Notes under the pieces: model-generated
Told to the model about the DNA's origin: nothing
Databases searched by the model: none
The model's input: only the letters and a program-made list of their open reading frames with translations
DNA from: Cloeon dipterum
Taxonomy: Eukaryota; Arthropoda; Insecta; Ephemeroptera; Baetidae
DNA: 64,000 nt
Assembly (NCBI RefSeq): GCF_949628265.1
Contig: NC_088787.1
Span: forward strand, 610,501-674,500
Direction: 5' to 3'
Program-made: the position numbers and the translations under genes
Shown here: positions 35,184 through 45,869 of the stretch, piece by piece
Layout: each line of letters begins with the position of its first letter
Position numbering within the stretch: the stretch's first letter is position 1

Positions 35184-36968
35184 TTATTTAAATGATTTTA
35201 AAATCTCGACGAGTTCTGCGTTACTGACAATGGCTTTATGCAAGGAAGGGTTGCTTGCAAAATTATTAAAGTATCCCAAGGGCTTTAATTTCATCTTGTT
35301 AAGGAAGATTCTATGATCAAAAGAAAATTTTAATTTTCTCAATTCTGGGAGAGCTGCGGCTGCATTTTTCACAATTGCCGATATTTCTTTATAGATGAGT
35401 TCAGCATCATTTGAAATTCTTATTCCCCATTGGAGAGACCTCAATGAGAGAAGGATCTTTTTTTCGATCATCAAATGTTTCACCTGCTGCAGATCATTGA
35501 GGTTGTAGTTCCAGTTGTCGAGCATCACCTCTCTCAGATTTGGAGCAGAAGAAAAAACGGTGGTAAGGCAATCTTCAAACCAACTGTAACAGTTATTTCA
35601 ATTAATTTTAATTCTTAAGAAAAACTTGGGAATATATCCAAACACACCATTTTGTGTCTATCCAAACTAATTCTTCCAGATGGCTGAAATTGGCTGGTTG
35701 GGAGGAAATTCCGTACACTTTTACTTGTCTCAGGTGGAGTACCTCCAACTTGGGGCAAAGGTCAGAGATCCGGTTGAGCTGTACTCTTGACCAATGGTCT
35801 CCATTTATTGACAGCCATCGCAGATTCTCTCCGAATTTGAGCAGAATTTTATCAAGTTGCGCTCCAGGGCTCACTAAAAACAGGTGCAAACTCTCAAGTT
35901 TGGATGACCCACTCAGCTTCTTCTCAAACGTTTTCCATGTGTGCGCATTAAAATTCATCTGAAATACATGGGATTAAAGAAATACACAGCCAAAAAATAA
36001 ATTAATCACCTCCAAGTGTCTGATGTTGGAGAAAGATGGACAGGTATTTGAATCCATCAGGTAATCTTTGGAATTCAGGCATTTTCTCTCCCTATTTTGG
36101 AATATTTCTTCTTCAGCGAAATCTTCCAGATAAAGTCCGAGTCTTGCGGCGTCCCAGACGATGTCCAGATAGGGCAGAACCTTCCAAATCTTTTTATTTA
36201 TATTCTCATAGTTGGAACCACATTCAAGCAGTGTCAGGTTTCCGAATGATTTTCTGATTTCCTTCTTGGACATCTTTCTCACGTTGAAATTTACGTCTTT
36301 CGCGCAAAGCACACGCAAATTGGGAAGTCGCCTGCTCAATAGCGAATAGTCTAATTTTTTGGAAGAGCATCCGACGATCTCTATGATTCTCAATTCCTTC
36401 AGGCCTTTTAGGTGTTGTATACAATTCCGTCGGGTGGAATCGCATTCGAAACCATCGTCGAGGTTCTTTATGTTCATTTTCAAATGCCGCATGTTAGGAG
36501 CAGTAGTGGAGATCTTGAATAGGACCTTCAGAAAATTATTATTATCAGTTGTAAGTACGGTTAATTTTATATTTTACCTCGCAGAATGCATCCTTGGAAT
36601 TTAATTCATCTGGATAAAATGACATGAGGTGATCCAAATCAAGTTTTTTGGTCATGGTGCCCATCAAAAGCAACACCGACTGCTTCATGTTGAGATAATA
36701 CTTCATGGTTTTTGTTGTTCCGGGACGTTTTCTTCTCTGCAGCTCCTGCAGCACTTCATCCCTCAGTTGTGTGGCTGAAATAGAAAACATTTGTCTGTTT
36801 GGACGCAGTGCTTAATATGTACATACGCAAGGCTTGGATGTTTCTTCCTTGTTTTATTTTGTTGCAAGCACGCAAATTGCCCAGGACAGTTTTCATCGCC
36901 AAATCCTTCAACGTCTTTGATCCGTTCAACCGCGATTTGGTCTTCTCTGAAAGAGTGCCATCCTCCAT
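35184..36968 (-). CDS. LRR3: leucine-rich-repeat protein, five exons (521 aa)
   Basis: Exons 36827-36968, 36578-36774, 36010-36525, 35648-35958, 35184-35583 (1566 nt). N-terminus MEDGTLSEKTKSRLNGSKTL; exon 2 ATQLRDEVLQELQRRKRPGT and TKKLDLDHLMSFYP; exon 3 APNMRHLKMNIKNLDDGF, LKGLKELRIIEIVG, LPNLRVLCAKDVNF; exon 4 CPKLEVLHLRQVKVYG; exon 5 APNLREVMLDNWNYNLNDL, LPELRKLKFSFD. The conserved LC at the end of exon 1 in other members is replaced (ALR at the donor, codon split C|CC giving Pro). In exon 2 and exon 1 it is closest to LRR8 (both have NGSKTLK and KLDLDHLM). Stop codon inside AATAAA (35183-35188). Confidence 0.85.
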
Positions 36969-37144
36969 CCTGTGTCTGAGTACAACGATTGAGTCCGACC
37001 TCACCTCCTTTTCGTGTTAATTTTCTTCTGAGAAATGCACTGTGTTTACAAACTGCAATCGCCATTCAGATGTTTTTCAGAGTAAACAAACACAGAGTCT
37101 TTTCTCTTGGTAAAAAGGATATGCTCTCGACGCAACGTGTCTCT

Positions 37145-37290
37145 CCGGTTTAAATTTTCCCGCCCTCAGCGACCTGTGTTAATCATACAGGCTATGTGAC
37201 GTCACTCGTATTTGAATGAAAAACATGGCTGCGGCATCCACCACTCTTTTGGCCATTCTATGCACTGAAATCAGCGCCACTTCGTGGACG
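37145..37290. promoter_or_regulatory. LRR3 upstream module
   Basis: taaattttcccgccctcagcg (37151), tatgtgacgtcactcgtatt (37193), aaaacatggctgcgg (37219), atcagcgccacttcgtggac (37269). Near-identical spacing to the LRR2 module. Confidence 0.5.
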
Positions 37291-37436
37291 GTGGCAGCCT
37301 TAGAAAATAATACACCAGGGAGAATGGATCCAAAATGGTCATCGAAATATCCAATCCAAGAGCTTGAAGCATTCATATGATTTGTTTGGCGGGAAGTTTT
37401 GACTTGACGACATATACTATGCGTAAATATGGGTCG

Positions 37437-37685
37437 TCTTGTCCTCAGCAGCTCCTGCAGCATATTTTCCCTCATCACTGGGGCTGAAATAAAAAATATT
37501 TACCTTTTAGTCGACTTAGCGAGAGAATCTTAGTACATACACAATATGTTTTGGATGGTCTTTCCTCCTTGATGTCGAGTTAATTTATCCAAGTTAGTCA
37601 GGATAATTTCAGTTGCCAATATCTCCAATTTCTTTACTCCCGGCATCCGGCCTTTGGCTTGCTCTACACGAGCGACGACGTCCAT
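37437..37685 (-). pseudogene. LRR fragment i: intact exon 1 and start of exon 2
   Basis: Exon 1 (37541-37685) is open and normal in length (145 nt), beginning MDVVARVEQAKGRMPGVKKL and ending at a gtatgt donor. Exon 2 starts at 37483 with the usual cag acceptor and reads SPVMRENMLQELLRTRRP, but homology stops near 37437. There it meets sequence typical of the far-upstream region of an LRR gene. Exons 3-5 are missing. Deletion between this gene and LRR3 explains the structure. Confidence 0.8.
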
Positions 37686-38039
37686 CCTGAGTCCGGCCTG
37701 TAGAGAGCAGTATTTTTATATAACAAAGCGATTTTTATGGTTTGCTTGTTATCCAGACGCAAAGATTGGTTAAACGACACTGTCAAATAAATATCCAGTC
37801 CCTTGTTTCATTCAATTTCAGGCTTTGCCACGAGAAATTCACAATACAGGTGTACAAGAAATTATTCTCCAAATAATATTCATTTAAAGATAGCTTTCAG
37901 TGGTATCAAGGAATTTTTAACTTTAATGGTTATTTATAATTAGTAATATGTGCAACAGTAAGCTCAACTCACCTTGATGTCAAGTTTTTTGCTGAGAAAA
38001 CAGTTGGTGTTAGCTTCACTCGGCTTTCAGATTTGTTTT

Positions 38040-38235
38040 AATGAGTAAACCAACAAAGCCCTGTCACTTGATAAAAAGGAAAGGCTGTCGTCGCCATGTT
38101 GCTTTCATATTTAAAATTTCCCGCTCTCAGCGATCCGTGCAAATCATACAGACGTCACACGTAATAAAATTGAAAACATGGCGTCTAGGCTACTGGTCTT
38201 GTGGCCAGATGCACAGAGATCAGAGCCACTCTGTG
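38040..38235. promoter_or_regulatory. Upstream module of fragment i
   Basis: aaaatttcccgctctcagcg (38115), cagacgtcacacgtaataaa (38151), gaaaacatggcgtctagg (38172), atcagagccactctgtgg (38218). Nearly identical to the LRR5 module at 43760-43985. The promoter survives although its gene is broken. Confidence 0.5.
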
Positions 38236-38790
38236 GACGGTGGCACCTTAAGAAACCATTTAACCAGTTGAAATGGTGCCAAGAAGTTTTTGGATAATTC
38301 CACACCAGGAGCATGAGGCAAACATATGATTTCATTGGCGGGAAATTCAATGTAATATTTTGACGTTAAAAGGCAGCGAATGCAAATTCCTAATTTAAAT
38401 TACTTTAATTTGTAGAAACAATTCAGACAATTTCTTCTTATTAAATATGGCCCAACAGGAGGATTGTTGATTTTTAGGCTAGCTTATCGTCTTTGAAATT
38501 TTCTTTTTGTTTATTTTTCAATTTTTTCCCTTTGCAACAAAACGTCAATTTACACGCTGAAATGTTGCCACGCTATCCACAGAGAGGTGGGCGTGGCAAA
38601 ATGCACCTGACGGTTGTTTAAAAAGCTGATTGCTTGTCGAAAATCATGTTTGTAGGATTCTTGTATGCTTTTTTCGTTTTCGCAATTAACTTTTTTTTAT
38701 TTATTTTCTTACTATGCATGGTAACTCCAAAAAAGGTTATTGGCAAACTCAAAAATCAAAAGGATATCATTCGATTTTTAATAAATTCTT

Positions 38791-40579
38791 TTATTCATAC
38801 AAATTTAAGATCTCAAAGAGATTCTTGTCAGCATCTTTTATGAGTTTTTGAGAACCAATGCAATCTGATTGATAGAATAACACCATTCGACGACTATTGA
38901 TATGTAGCTTTGAACCGTCGAAATTGATCTTCATTTTCCTTAAATCTGCAAGAATGGCAGACGCGTTCTTCACTATTGCTACAATTTCATCGAAAACAAG
39001 ATCTGGTGTGCTCGAAGTTATATCCCACTGCAGAGCCTGCAACGAACCCAGGATCTTCTTTTCCATAATCAAATTCTTGACTTTCTGCTCATCATCCATG
39101 ACGCAGTGCACTTCACTTAGTTTTAACTGTCGCAGATTCGGACACGAGGACAAAAGGGCAGTCAAACTTTCATTCATCCTTCACAGATAATTGTAGTTAA
39201 AAATAACAAAGTAAAAACAATGTAAAAATACTCACATCATTCCTTTTGTGATATCTAGTTCTTTGAGGTGGCAGAACTTGATCTCTTGGGTAGTATTCCT
39301 AGTGACGTCTACCGATGTCATGCTGAGAACTTCCAACATGGGGCAGAGTTCTGAAATGCGGTTCAGATCGACGCTTTGGTAACCGCCTCCGCTTAAGGAA
39401 AGCCATCGAAGGTTTGCTCCAAATTTGTGCAAGATGGCATCAACTGTTTCTTGAGAAATCAACATGAAGAGGCTCAGACGGTCAAGTGATGCCGGCAGCT
39501 TCAGATTTTCCTCAAAATCATTCCATCTTCTCTCCAAACAATGAAACTAAAATTGAAATAAATATACTAAGGAAAGACTAATATTTTAAAATACCTCCAA
39601 GTATCTGATGCTGGAGAAATCTGCACGGACATTTGATTCCCTCAGGTGTCTTTCAAAATTGAGATATTTACGCTCTCTTGGGATGTTTTCGTCCTCAAGG
39701 AAATCTTCCAATGTGAGACCGGTCGGTAAAATATCATGAGGGAGGATATCCAGATTGGACAGCACCTTCCAATTCTTGTTCATCAGTTTCTCACTCTGCG
39801 AAATATTGATATTGAGCAATCTTAGATGCCCGAAGGATAATCTGATATCCTCTTCAGTCATATTGGTGCCTTCAAGAAGAGAACCAGGTGTGCTAAGAAC
39901 CTGCAAATTGCGAAGTTCTCTGCACAATTCCACCAAGTCCATTGGATTGAAAAAGATTCCGACTAACTCTAATATTCTCAGTTCCTTTAGGGAGCTTAGA
40001 TATTCTAAGCACGCGTTTCGGAATTCATTGTTGTACAAGCAGATTCTAATATGACGACTGCCTATTTTTAAATGCTGTACGTTTGGGGCAGCAATCGACA
40101 CCATCCTCAGTACCTTTAAAGAAAAAAGTTATTTTTGTGTAATGATATCATTGTTTGTTTGTTTGTTTGCAACTTTACCTCGATGAAATCCAACTCGGAA
40201 CTCAAACCACTCGGGAAAAATGACATGAGGACGTTCAAATCGAGTTTTTTTGTCCTGGTGCTCATCAAAACAAACACCGACCGCTTCATTCTGTCGAACT
40301 CCTTCATGTTGTTGAATTCTTCTGAAGTTCCACTCCTTATCAGCTCCTGCAGAAAGTAGTCCCTCAGCTCAGGGGCTGAAATAGAATTGCTCTCTTTATG
40401 CTTTTTCAAATTTGGTAGAAATTGTTATACATACACAATTTATTTCTGAGGCAATTTGCTCCTTCTTCTTGCGTGTAAGCATCCAAGTTACTCAGGACAG
40501 TCTCCATCGTCCAATCCTTCAACGTCTTTAATCGCGTCAACCGGTTTTTGGACCTCGTTACAAGAGTAGCATCATCCAT
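38791..40579 (-). CDS. LRR4: leucine-rich-repeat protein, five exons (519 aa)
   Basis: Exons 40435-40579, 40179-40375, 39595-40113, 39236-39546, 38791-39178 (1560 nt). An untranslated leader exon splices to the ATG exon (donor CAAG|gtgagt at 40763, acceptor ccacag|GCC at 40591-40592; 172-nt intron). N-terminus MDDATLVTRSKNRLTRLKTL; exon 2 APELRDYFLQELIRSG; exon 3 APNVQHLKIGSRHIRICLY, LRNLQVLSTPGSLLEG; exon 4 CPMLEVLSMTSVDVTRN; exon 5 CPNLRQLKLSEVHCVMDD. Exon 3 is almost identical to exon 3 of LRR6, while exons 1, 2 and 5 differ clearly. Stop codon inside AATAAA (38790-38795). Confidence 0.87.
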
Positions 40580-40867
40580 CTTGTGTATGGCCTGTGGAGA
40601 TTGATTTTGTTTTATTTCTCACTAACAGAAATATTTGTCAATACGTTTATTATTCGCACACTTTGAAATGTGCGAAATTTGTTTGCAGGACACAAATATA
40701 GGCTGAAACAAAAGTGGCTAGCCATAATAATTCGAAATAAACGTTGCAGGCAACTTTACTCACCTTGATTTCAAGTATTTTGCTGATAGTTACACTGTTG
40801 CTTGTGTGATTTACTCGGCTTCCAAATTGTTAGAAGTAAACATGTGTTTTGAAATAATGACTAGTAA

Positions 40868-41085
40868 AATTCGATATTAAATATCGATTATTTTTTTAAA
40901 AAGCAATCCATGAAATTCCTTTTAAAATGATATACTGGATAAGTATCGATATTCCATAGCATTCGCCCATTACTGAGCAGTGAGAACAGCGCCACTTCGT
41001 GAACGTGTTAGAATTGGAAACTACAAACCGAGCAAGACTTTGTTTGCCATCTTTCAAAGCAGTGAGTTCAGCGCCACTTCATGGA
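40868..41085. promoter_or_regulatory. LRR4 DREF-like upstream module
   Basis: Two palindromic TATCGAT-type sites (tcgatattaaatatcgatta at 40871 and TATCGATA at 40944-40951), followed by agcgccacttcgtgaacg (40988) and agcgccacttcatggattg (41070). TATCGATA is the DRE bound by DREF in insects. The module recurs at LRR6, LRR7 and LRR9. Confidence 0.55.
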
Positions 41086-41099
41086 TTGTGTTCAGAAAC

Positions 41100-41735
41100 T
41101 ACTCGATTTTCGTCAACAGCAACTGATGACAATACAATTAGCGGGAAATTTTAATTTAGTCGAGAGCTTCAATAATTCTATTTAATATTTTAATATTTTT
41201 AATTACAAACGCGTGCTACAACGGATCAAACTGACATGCATGCATTCTGACTTTTGTTCAGAGGAGATCGTTATTTTGCTCATTTCTCATCAGAAAATGT
41301 AAAAACACTATTTTATTGTTGTTTTAGTAGAAGGCTTTTAAATAGCTTCAACTGACGGATCAAGTTGATGCAAAGTATCAATCGCTCGTTGTGTGTGTAT
41401 TACTAAATTTTCTTTTGAGCTGTTTAGTTGAAGAAATTAGTGGTTTGATTCGATCATGAGAGCGGTACTATTGGTTTTTCAACTTGAATTTTGGGGTGCT
41501 GACAACAGGTGAAAGGTTAATAATAGAAGCTAATAAGTGAGAATTATTCAGAAATGTCCTTAATAAGTCCGGCGAAGAGTCAACCAGCAGCATAAATTGA
41601 AGGAACGATGAAGAAATCTGAATATTTCTACTCATTGGGGAGCAGCCATTTCCGTTTTAAAGCTCATTTATTTCTAGAAACATTTCCGCAGCACATCCTG
41701 CAAATATTTTTGGCTAGCTGCCTAATAAGTTCGAT
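41100..41735. repeat. Intergenic block duplicated at 48300-49060
   Basis: The stretch from about 41385 to 41740 (gctcgttgtgtgtgtattac; aagagtcaaccagcagcata; gaaggaacgatgaagaaatc) reappears at 48605-49020. It joins the 3' end of LRR5 to the upstream module of LRR4. The second copy joins fragment ii to LRR6, so the whole gene pair was duplicated. Confidence 0.75.
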
Positions 41736-43518
41736 TTATTTATAATACAATTCAAAAAATTTAAAGAGACTTCCGACGTACTTTAATATCATATCATCGA
41801 GGAGCGGGTCAAGTGACACTATTGACCCCTTGTCAAGGGAGTTGTCTATAGCGGAGGATATCATCATTTTTCTTAATTCTGCGAGATTGGCAGATGCATT
41901 CTTCAAAATTGTTGACATTTCCTTGAAAACAGGTTCTGTTACGTCACAAGTTATTTCCCAGTGGAGAGACTGCAGCGAACCCAAGATCTTCTTTTCCACG
42001 ATCAAATTCTTGACTTGCTTCAAATCATCCGTGCAGCAGTGCCCTGCTCTTAGTCTTAACTGTCGCAGATTCGGACACGAGGACAAAAGGGCAGTCAAGC
42101 TTTTACTCACCCTGCAGAGATATTTTAAATAAAAATTGGAAGTCAAAACTATGTGAAAATACTCACATACATACACGATCCGTAAATATTTCTTTGAGAT
42201 GGCACAAGTTGATTTGTTGGGTTGCATTTCCAATGACCATTACCGATGTCAACCTGAGAACTTCCAAATTGGGACATAGTTCTGAAATGCGTTTCAGACT
42301 GACAATATGACGACAATTTCCGCTTATTAAGGAGAGCCATCGAAGGTTTGCTCCAAATTCGATCAAAATGGCATAAACTGTCTCTTGAGAGTCCAAAATG
42401 GTGAGCATCAGACCGTCAAGGGTATTCGGAAGCTTGAGAGTCGTTTTCAATTCATTCCACCTTTTCTCAAAACAATAAAACTAAAATTCAAATAAAAGAG
42501 GAAATAAATAAACTCAGAAAAGAGAAAATATTTTAAAATACCTCCAAGTATTTGATGCTGGAGAAGTCTGAACAGACATTTGACCCGGAAATGATTGAAT
42601 GATAATTGAGATATTTGCGCACTCTTGGGACATTTTCGTCTTCAAGGAAATCTTCCAGTGTTAGACCGTTTGGTAAAATTCGTTCACCGATGATATCCAG
42701 ATTGGGCAGCACCTCCCAAATCTTTTTCAGTGTTTCCAACAAAATACGGCTGTGGAGCAATCTTAGATGCCCAAATGATAATCTGATTTCCTCTTCAGTC
42801 ATGTTTTTGCCTTCAAAAAGAATATCAGGTGCGCTAAGAACCCTCAAATTGGGAAGTTTTCTGCACAACCGAACCAAGTCCATTGGATCGTTAACAAAAC
42901 CAACAAACTCTAAGATTTTCAGTTCCTTCAGGGAGCTTAGAAATTCGAAGCACGCTTTTCGGAAATCATTGTAGTACAAGAAGATTCTAATATGACGACA
43001 GTCCATTTTTAAATGCCGTACGTTTGGGGCAGCAATCAACACCATCCTCAGTACCTTTAAAGAAACAAGTTATATTTGTGTAATATCATTTTTTGTTTGT
43101 AATTTTACCTCGATGAAGTCCATTTTGGAATTCCAATTAAGGAAATCTTGTGGGTAGTATGACATGAGGACGCCCAAATCGAGTTTGTATGTCCTGGTGT
43201 TCATCAAAACAAACACCAACCGCTTCATTCTGTTGAACTCCTCCATGTTGTTGCATTTTTTTCCACTCCTCAGCAGCTCCTGCAGAACGTAGTCGCTCAG
43301 CTCAGGGGCTGAAATAGAAAACAATTGCTCATTTATTTGATTTTATAATTGGTGAAATTTCCAATACATATAATCCGTTTAATTTTGAGGAAATTTGCTC
43401 CCTTTTCTTGCACGTAAGTATCCAAGTAAGTCAGGACAGCTTTCACCGTCCAATCCTTCAACGTCTTTGATAGCGTCAACCGGATTTGGGTATTCCTTAC
43501 AAGAGTAGCATCATCCAT
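41736..43518 (-). CDS. LRR5: leucine-rich-repeat protein, five exons (517 aa)
   Basis: Exons 43368-43518, 43109-43308, 42542-43054, 42167-42480, 41736-42111 (1554 nt). N-terminus MDDATLVRNTQIRLTLSKTL; exon 2 SPELSDYVLQELLRSGKKCN; exon 3 APNVRHLKMDCRHIRIFLYY, LSSLKELKILEFVG, LPNLRVLSAPDILFEG; exon 4 CPNLEVLRLTSVMVIGN; exon 5 CPNLRQLRLRAGHCCTDDL. The usual exon 1 donor (TTGT|gtatgt) is changed to ...ATT ATA TGT...; a GT two bases on keeps phase 1 and lengthens exon 1 to 151 nt. The second half of exon 3 and intron 3 are nearly identical to LRR9. Stop codon inside AATAAA (41735-41740). Confidence 0.83.
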
Positions 43519-43592
43519 CTTGTGTCTGTTTGCGAAATATAAATGCAGGACACTAACAGAGGCTTCAACAAGTGGCTAGCCGAGTCGATGCT

Positions 43593-43660
43593 ATTTTCCG
43601 TTCATGGTGTTATTGGGACACAGGTTTCAGCTGGAGGTGTGCAAGACATTAGTGACTCTG
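43593..43660 (+). repeat. Dispersed repeat family, short fragment
   Basis: ttccgttcatggtgttattgggac followed by aggtttcagc matches the internal part of the copy at 27828-28195. Confidence 0.5.
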
Positions 43661-43759
43661 TATAATTGCAAGCTGAAATCAGCTTAACTCACCTTGATTT
43701 CGAGTTTTTTTGCAGACAAATACACTTGGCATACACTTGGCGTTCATATGCGTTTTTGT

Positions 43760-43985
43760 TAAAGAGTAAACAAAGCCCTGTCACTTGGTAAAAAGGATAG
43801 GCTGCCTTCGCCATGTTGTTTTCATATGTAAAATTTCCCGCTCTCAGCGATCCGTGCAAATCATACAGATGTCACACGTAATAAAATTGAAACATGACGT
43901 CTAGGCCTCTGGTCTTGTAGCCAGATGCATCGAGATCAGCGCCACTCTGTGGACGGTGGCAGCTTAAGAAACCATTTAACCAGTC
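43760..43985. promoter_or_regulatory. LRR5 upstream module
   Basis: aaaatttcccgctctcagcg (43829), cagatgtcacacgtaataaa (43865), gaaacatgacgtctaggc (43888), atcagcgccactctgtggac (43936). The CRE-like core has one change (gatgtcac for gacgtcac) relative to the fragment i copy. Confidence 0.5.
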
Positions 43986-44028
43986 GAAATGGTGCCAAGA
44001 AGTTTTTGGATAATTCCACACGAGGAGC

Positions 44029-45616
44029 TGATGGTGGACCAGCTGGTCACAACTCCGGCCCAGAAAATCCTTGATGAATCAGCCGCCGGAGATCACCGGA
44101 GAGCGGAGACAGGAACAGCAGAGAATATCGATACCTTCAAAACAGAATTTAAATTCAATCAGATTATTCTAGACTGGATGGAAAAGGAAATAGCATGATA
44201 GAGTCTTTTGTGCCAGAATTTTATTAAAAATTTTTATAATTAAACAATTAAGCCGCTAGCCCATCCAGAAAAACTCCAGTAAATTAAATACGTAATGGCA
44301 TTTCTTTTAAACACAATTTATTTACGCTAAAGCCTAAAGTAAATTATTTGCTTATCAAAGTCTGACAATTAGGTTAATTTTTGTACCCTACCTGGCTTAC
44401 CACGCCCCTTCCCCACTCACCCTCACCTAACTCAGGGCTTTCCCTGAGTAGGGGAGGGTCGCCACTGAGGGAGAACCCACCCTTCATTCGCCCAGCAGCG
44501 ACCGAAGAAGGGGCAGCCTAATTAAAGCGCAGGCATCGCACAACTCCGGGCAGAAAGCGAGCTGTCTACACTAGACCTCAGAGCTACCTTGCCCCAGGAA
44601 AAGGACACTCACCTAATCCTTGACTTGGCATAGGAAACTCTCCCTGATCGCCAGGCCAAGCTGTCTCCAAGTCCTGTCCAGTTAAGGTAGATAAGGGTAG
44701 CCGGCAGTTCTCGTCTAAACTCTGCGTCTTTTTCAGGATACTCTGGAGACGGAGAACCCCTCGCAGCAGGCCAGCAGGCGTCTGTCAGGAGCACGCGGCT
44801 GCGAGAGAGGTTTCAAAACTTCAGTCGAGGAGGGACCACCAGTGTGCCAAGTCTTATCCGTAGGGAAATCCCTTCTCCGGATGTTTAGAAAGGGACTGAT
44901 CCCCCTTTTCTTTGTTCGCAGGAGGTGCTCAGGTAGACCGTCAACGGCACAGCCTACGCCCTAGAAGACCAGAGGAAACTAGCATTAGACCAGTGTGACT
45001 GGTCTTCGATAGAAAAACTCACCTAAAAGGCGTGCTCTTCCGCTGATCCACTCCCATTCCTCCTGTTTCAGGGAACCACGGCCTTCGAGCAGGTGGAGTT
45101 GGAGACCGCAAGCATTTGGCAGCGAAGGCGACACACACAAACACGTACGCTGCAGAACATAAACAACACATACACGATCAGAATCCACACAAATTTCTAT
45201 TCTGTCAGACGGAGATAAATAAACTTGCCAGACGGCTTATTAGCGAAACCGTGTGTTTTTTCTGTGTCTTACCTTGAGTCGAGACCCTTTCTGAGAGACA
45301 ACCAGGCCCAAAAAGGGGCCCTCAAACTGAGAATTCTCGCACCGAAAGCTTTGTTGTTACCGCTGCAGCTGAGCGGAGTTAATCACGCCCACGCCGGAGA
45401 GATTTGTGTGCGCAAAGGAGCTAAGAACTTCACGCTGCTAATGGTGGAATAAGTGTACTCCCCTTAGCAGAAACCCAGCTCGCTTCTACACGCTCCTCGC
45501 ACTCTTCACCAGCCGCGCTGCCCAGCTCCGCGATTGGCTCATCACATCCAGTTTTTTGCACGCCTCCACGCCTATCATATCCAGCGATTGGCGCGAAAGC
45601 CACGAGGCGACTAGCA
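44029..45616. mobile_element. Solo-LTR-like insertion (1588 bp) with GAGC target duplication
   Basis: The element starts TGATGGTGG and ends CTAGCA (TG...CA, as in LTRs) and is flanked by GAGC at 44025-44028 and 45617-45620. The paralogous region at 38290-38320 reads straight through (ccacaccaggagcatgag), giving the empty site. Base composition is more GC-rich than its surroundings. An aataaa lies near 45214. No gag/pol frame is seen and no second LTR, so a solo LTR of a retrotransposon is the simplest reading; a composite of nested pieces remains possible. Actcacctaa-type strings recur at 44608 and 45018. Confidence 0.7.
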
Positions 45617-45869
45617 GAGCATGAAGCCAACATATGATTTGATTGGCGGGAAATTCAATGTAATATTTTGACGTTAAAAGGCAGCGCATGCATAATCCTA
45701 ATTTAATTTATTTTTATTTGTAGAAACAATTCATACATTTTCTTCCTATTAAATCCTTTTCGCTTTGGCAATTAACTTAATTTTTTGTTCATTTTCTTAT
45801 TGGTAACTCCTTCTATGATTCAAGGTTTCCTCACAAAACAGAAGATGTTATTCGATTTAGTAAATCAAT

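Noticed and set aside
43989..44198. 69-aa plus-strand frame entering the LTR-like element
   Set aside because: It crosses the insertion boundary and shows no gag/pol motif.
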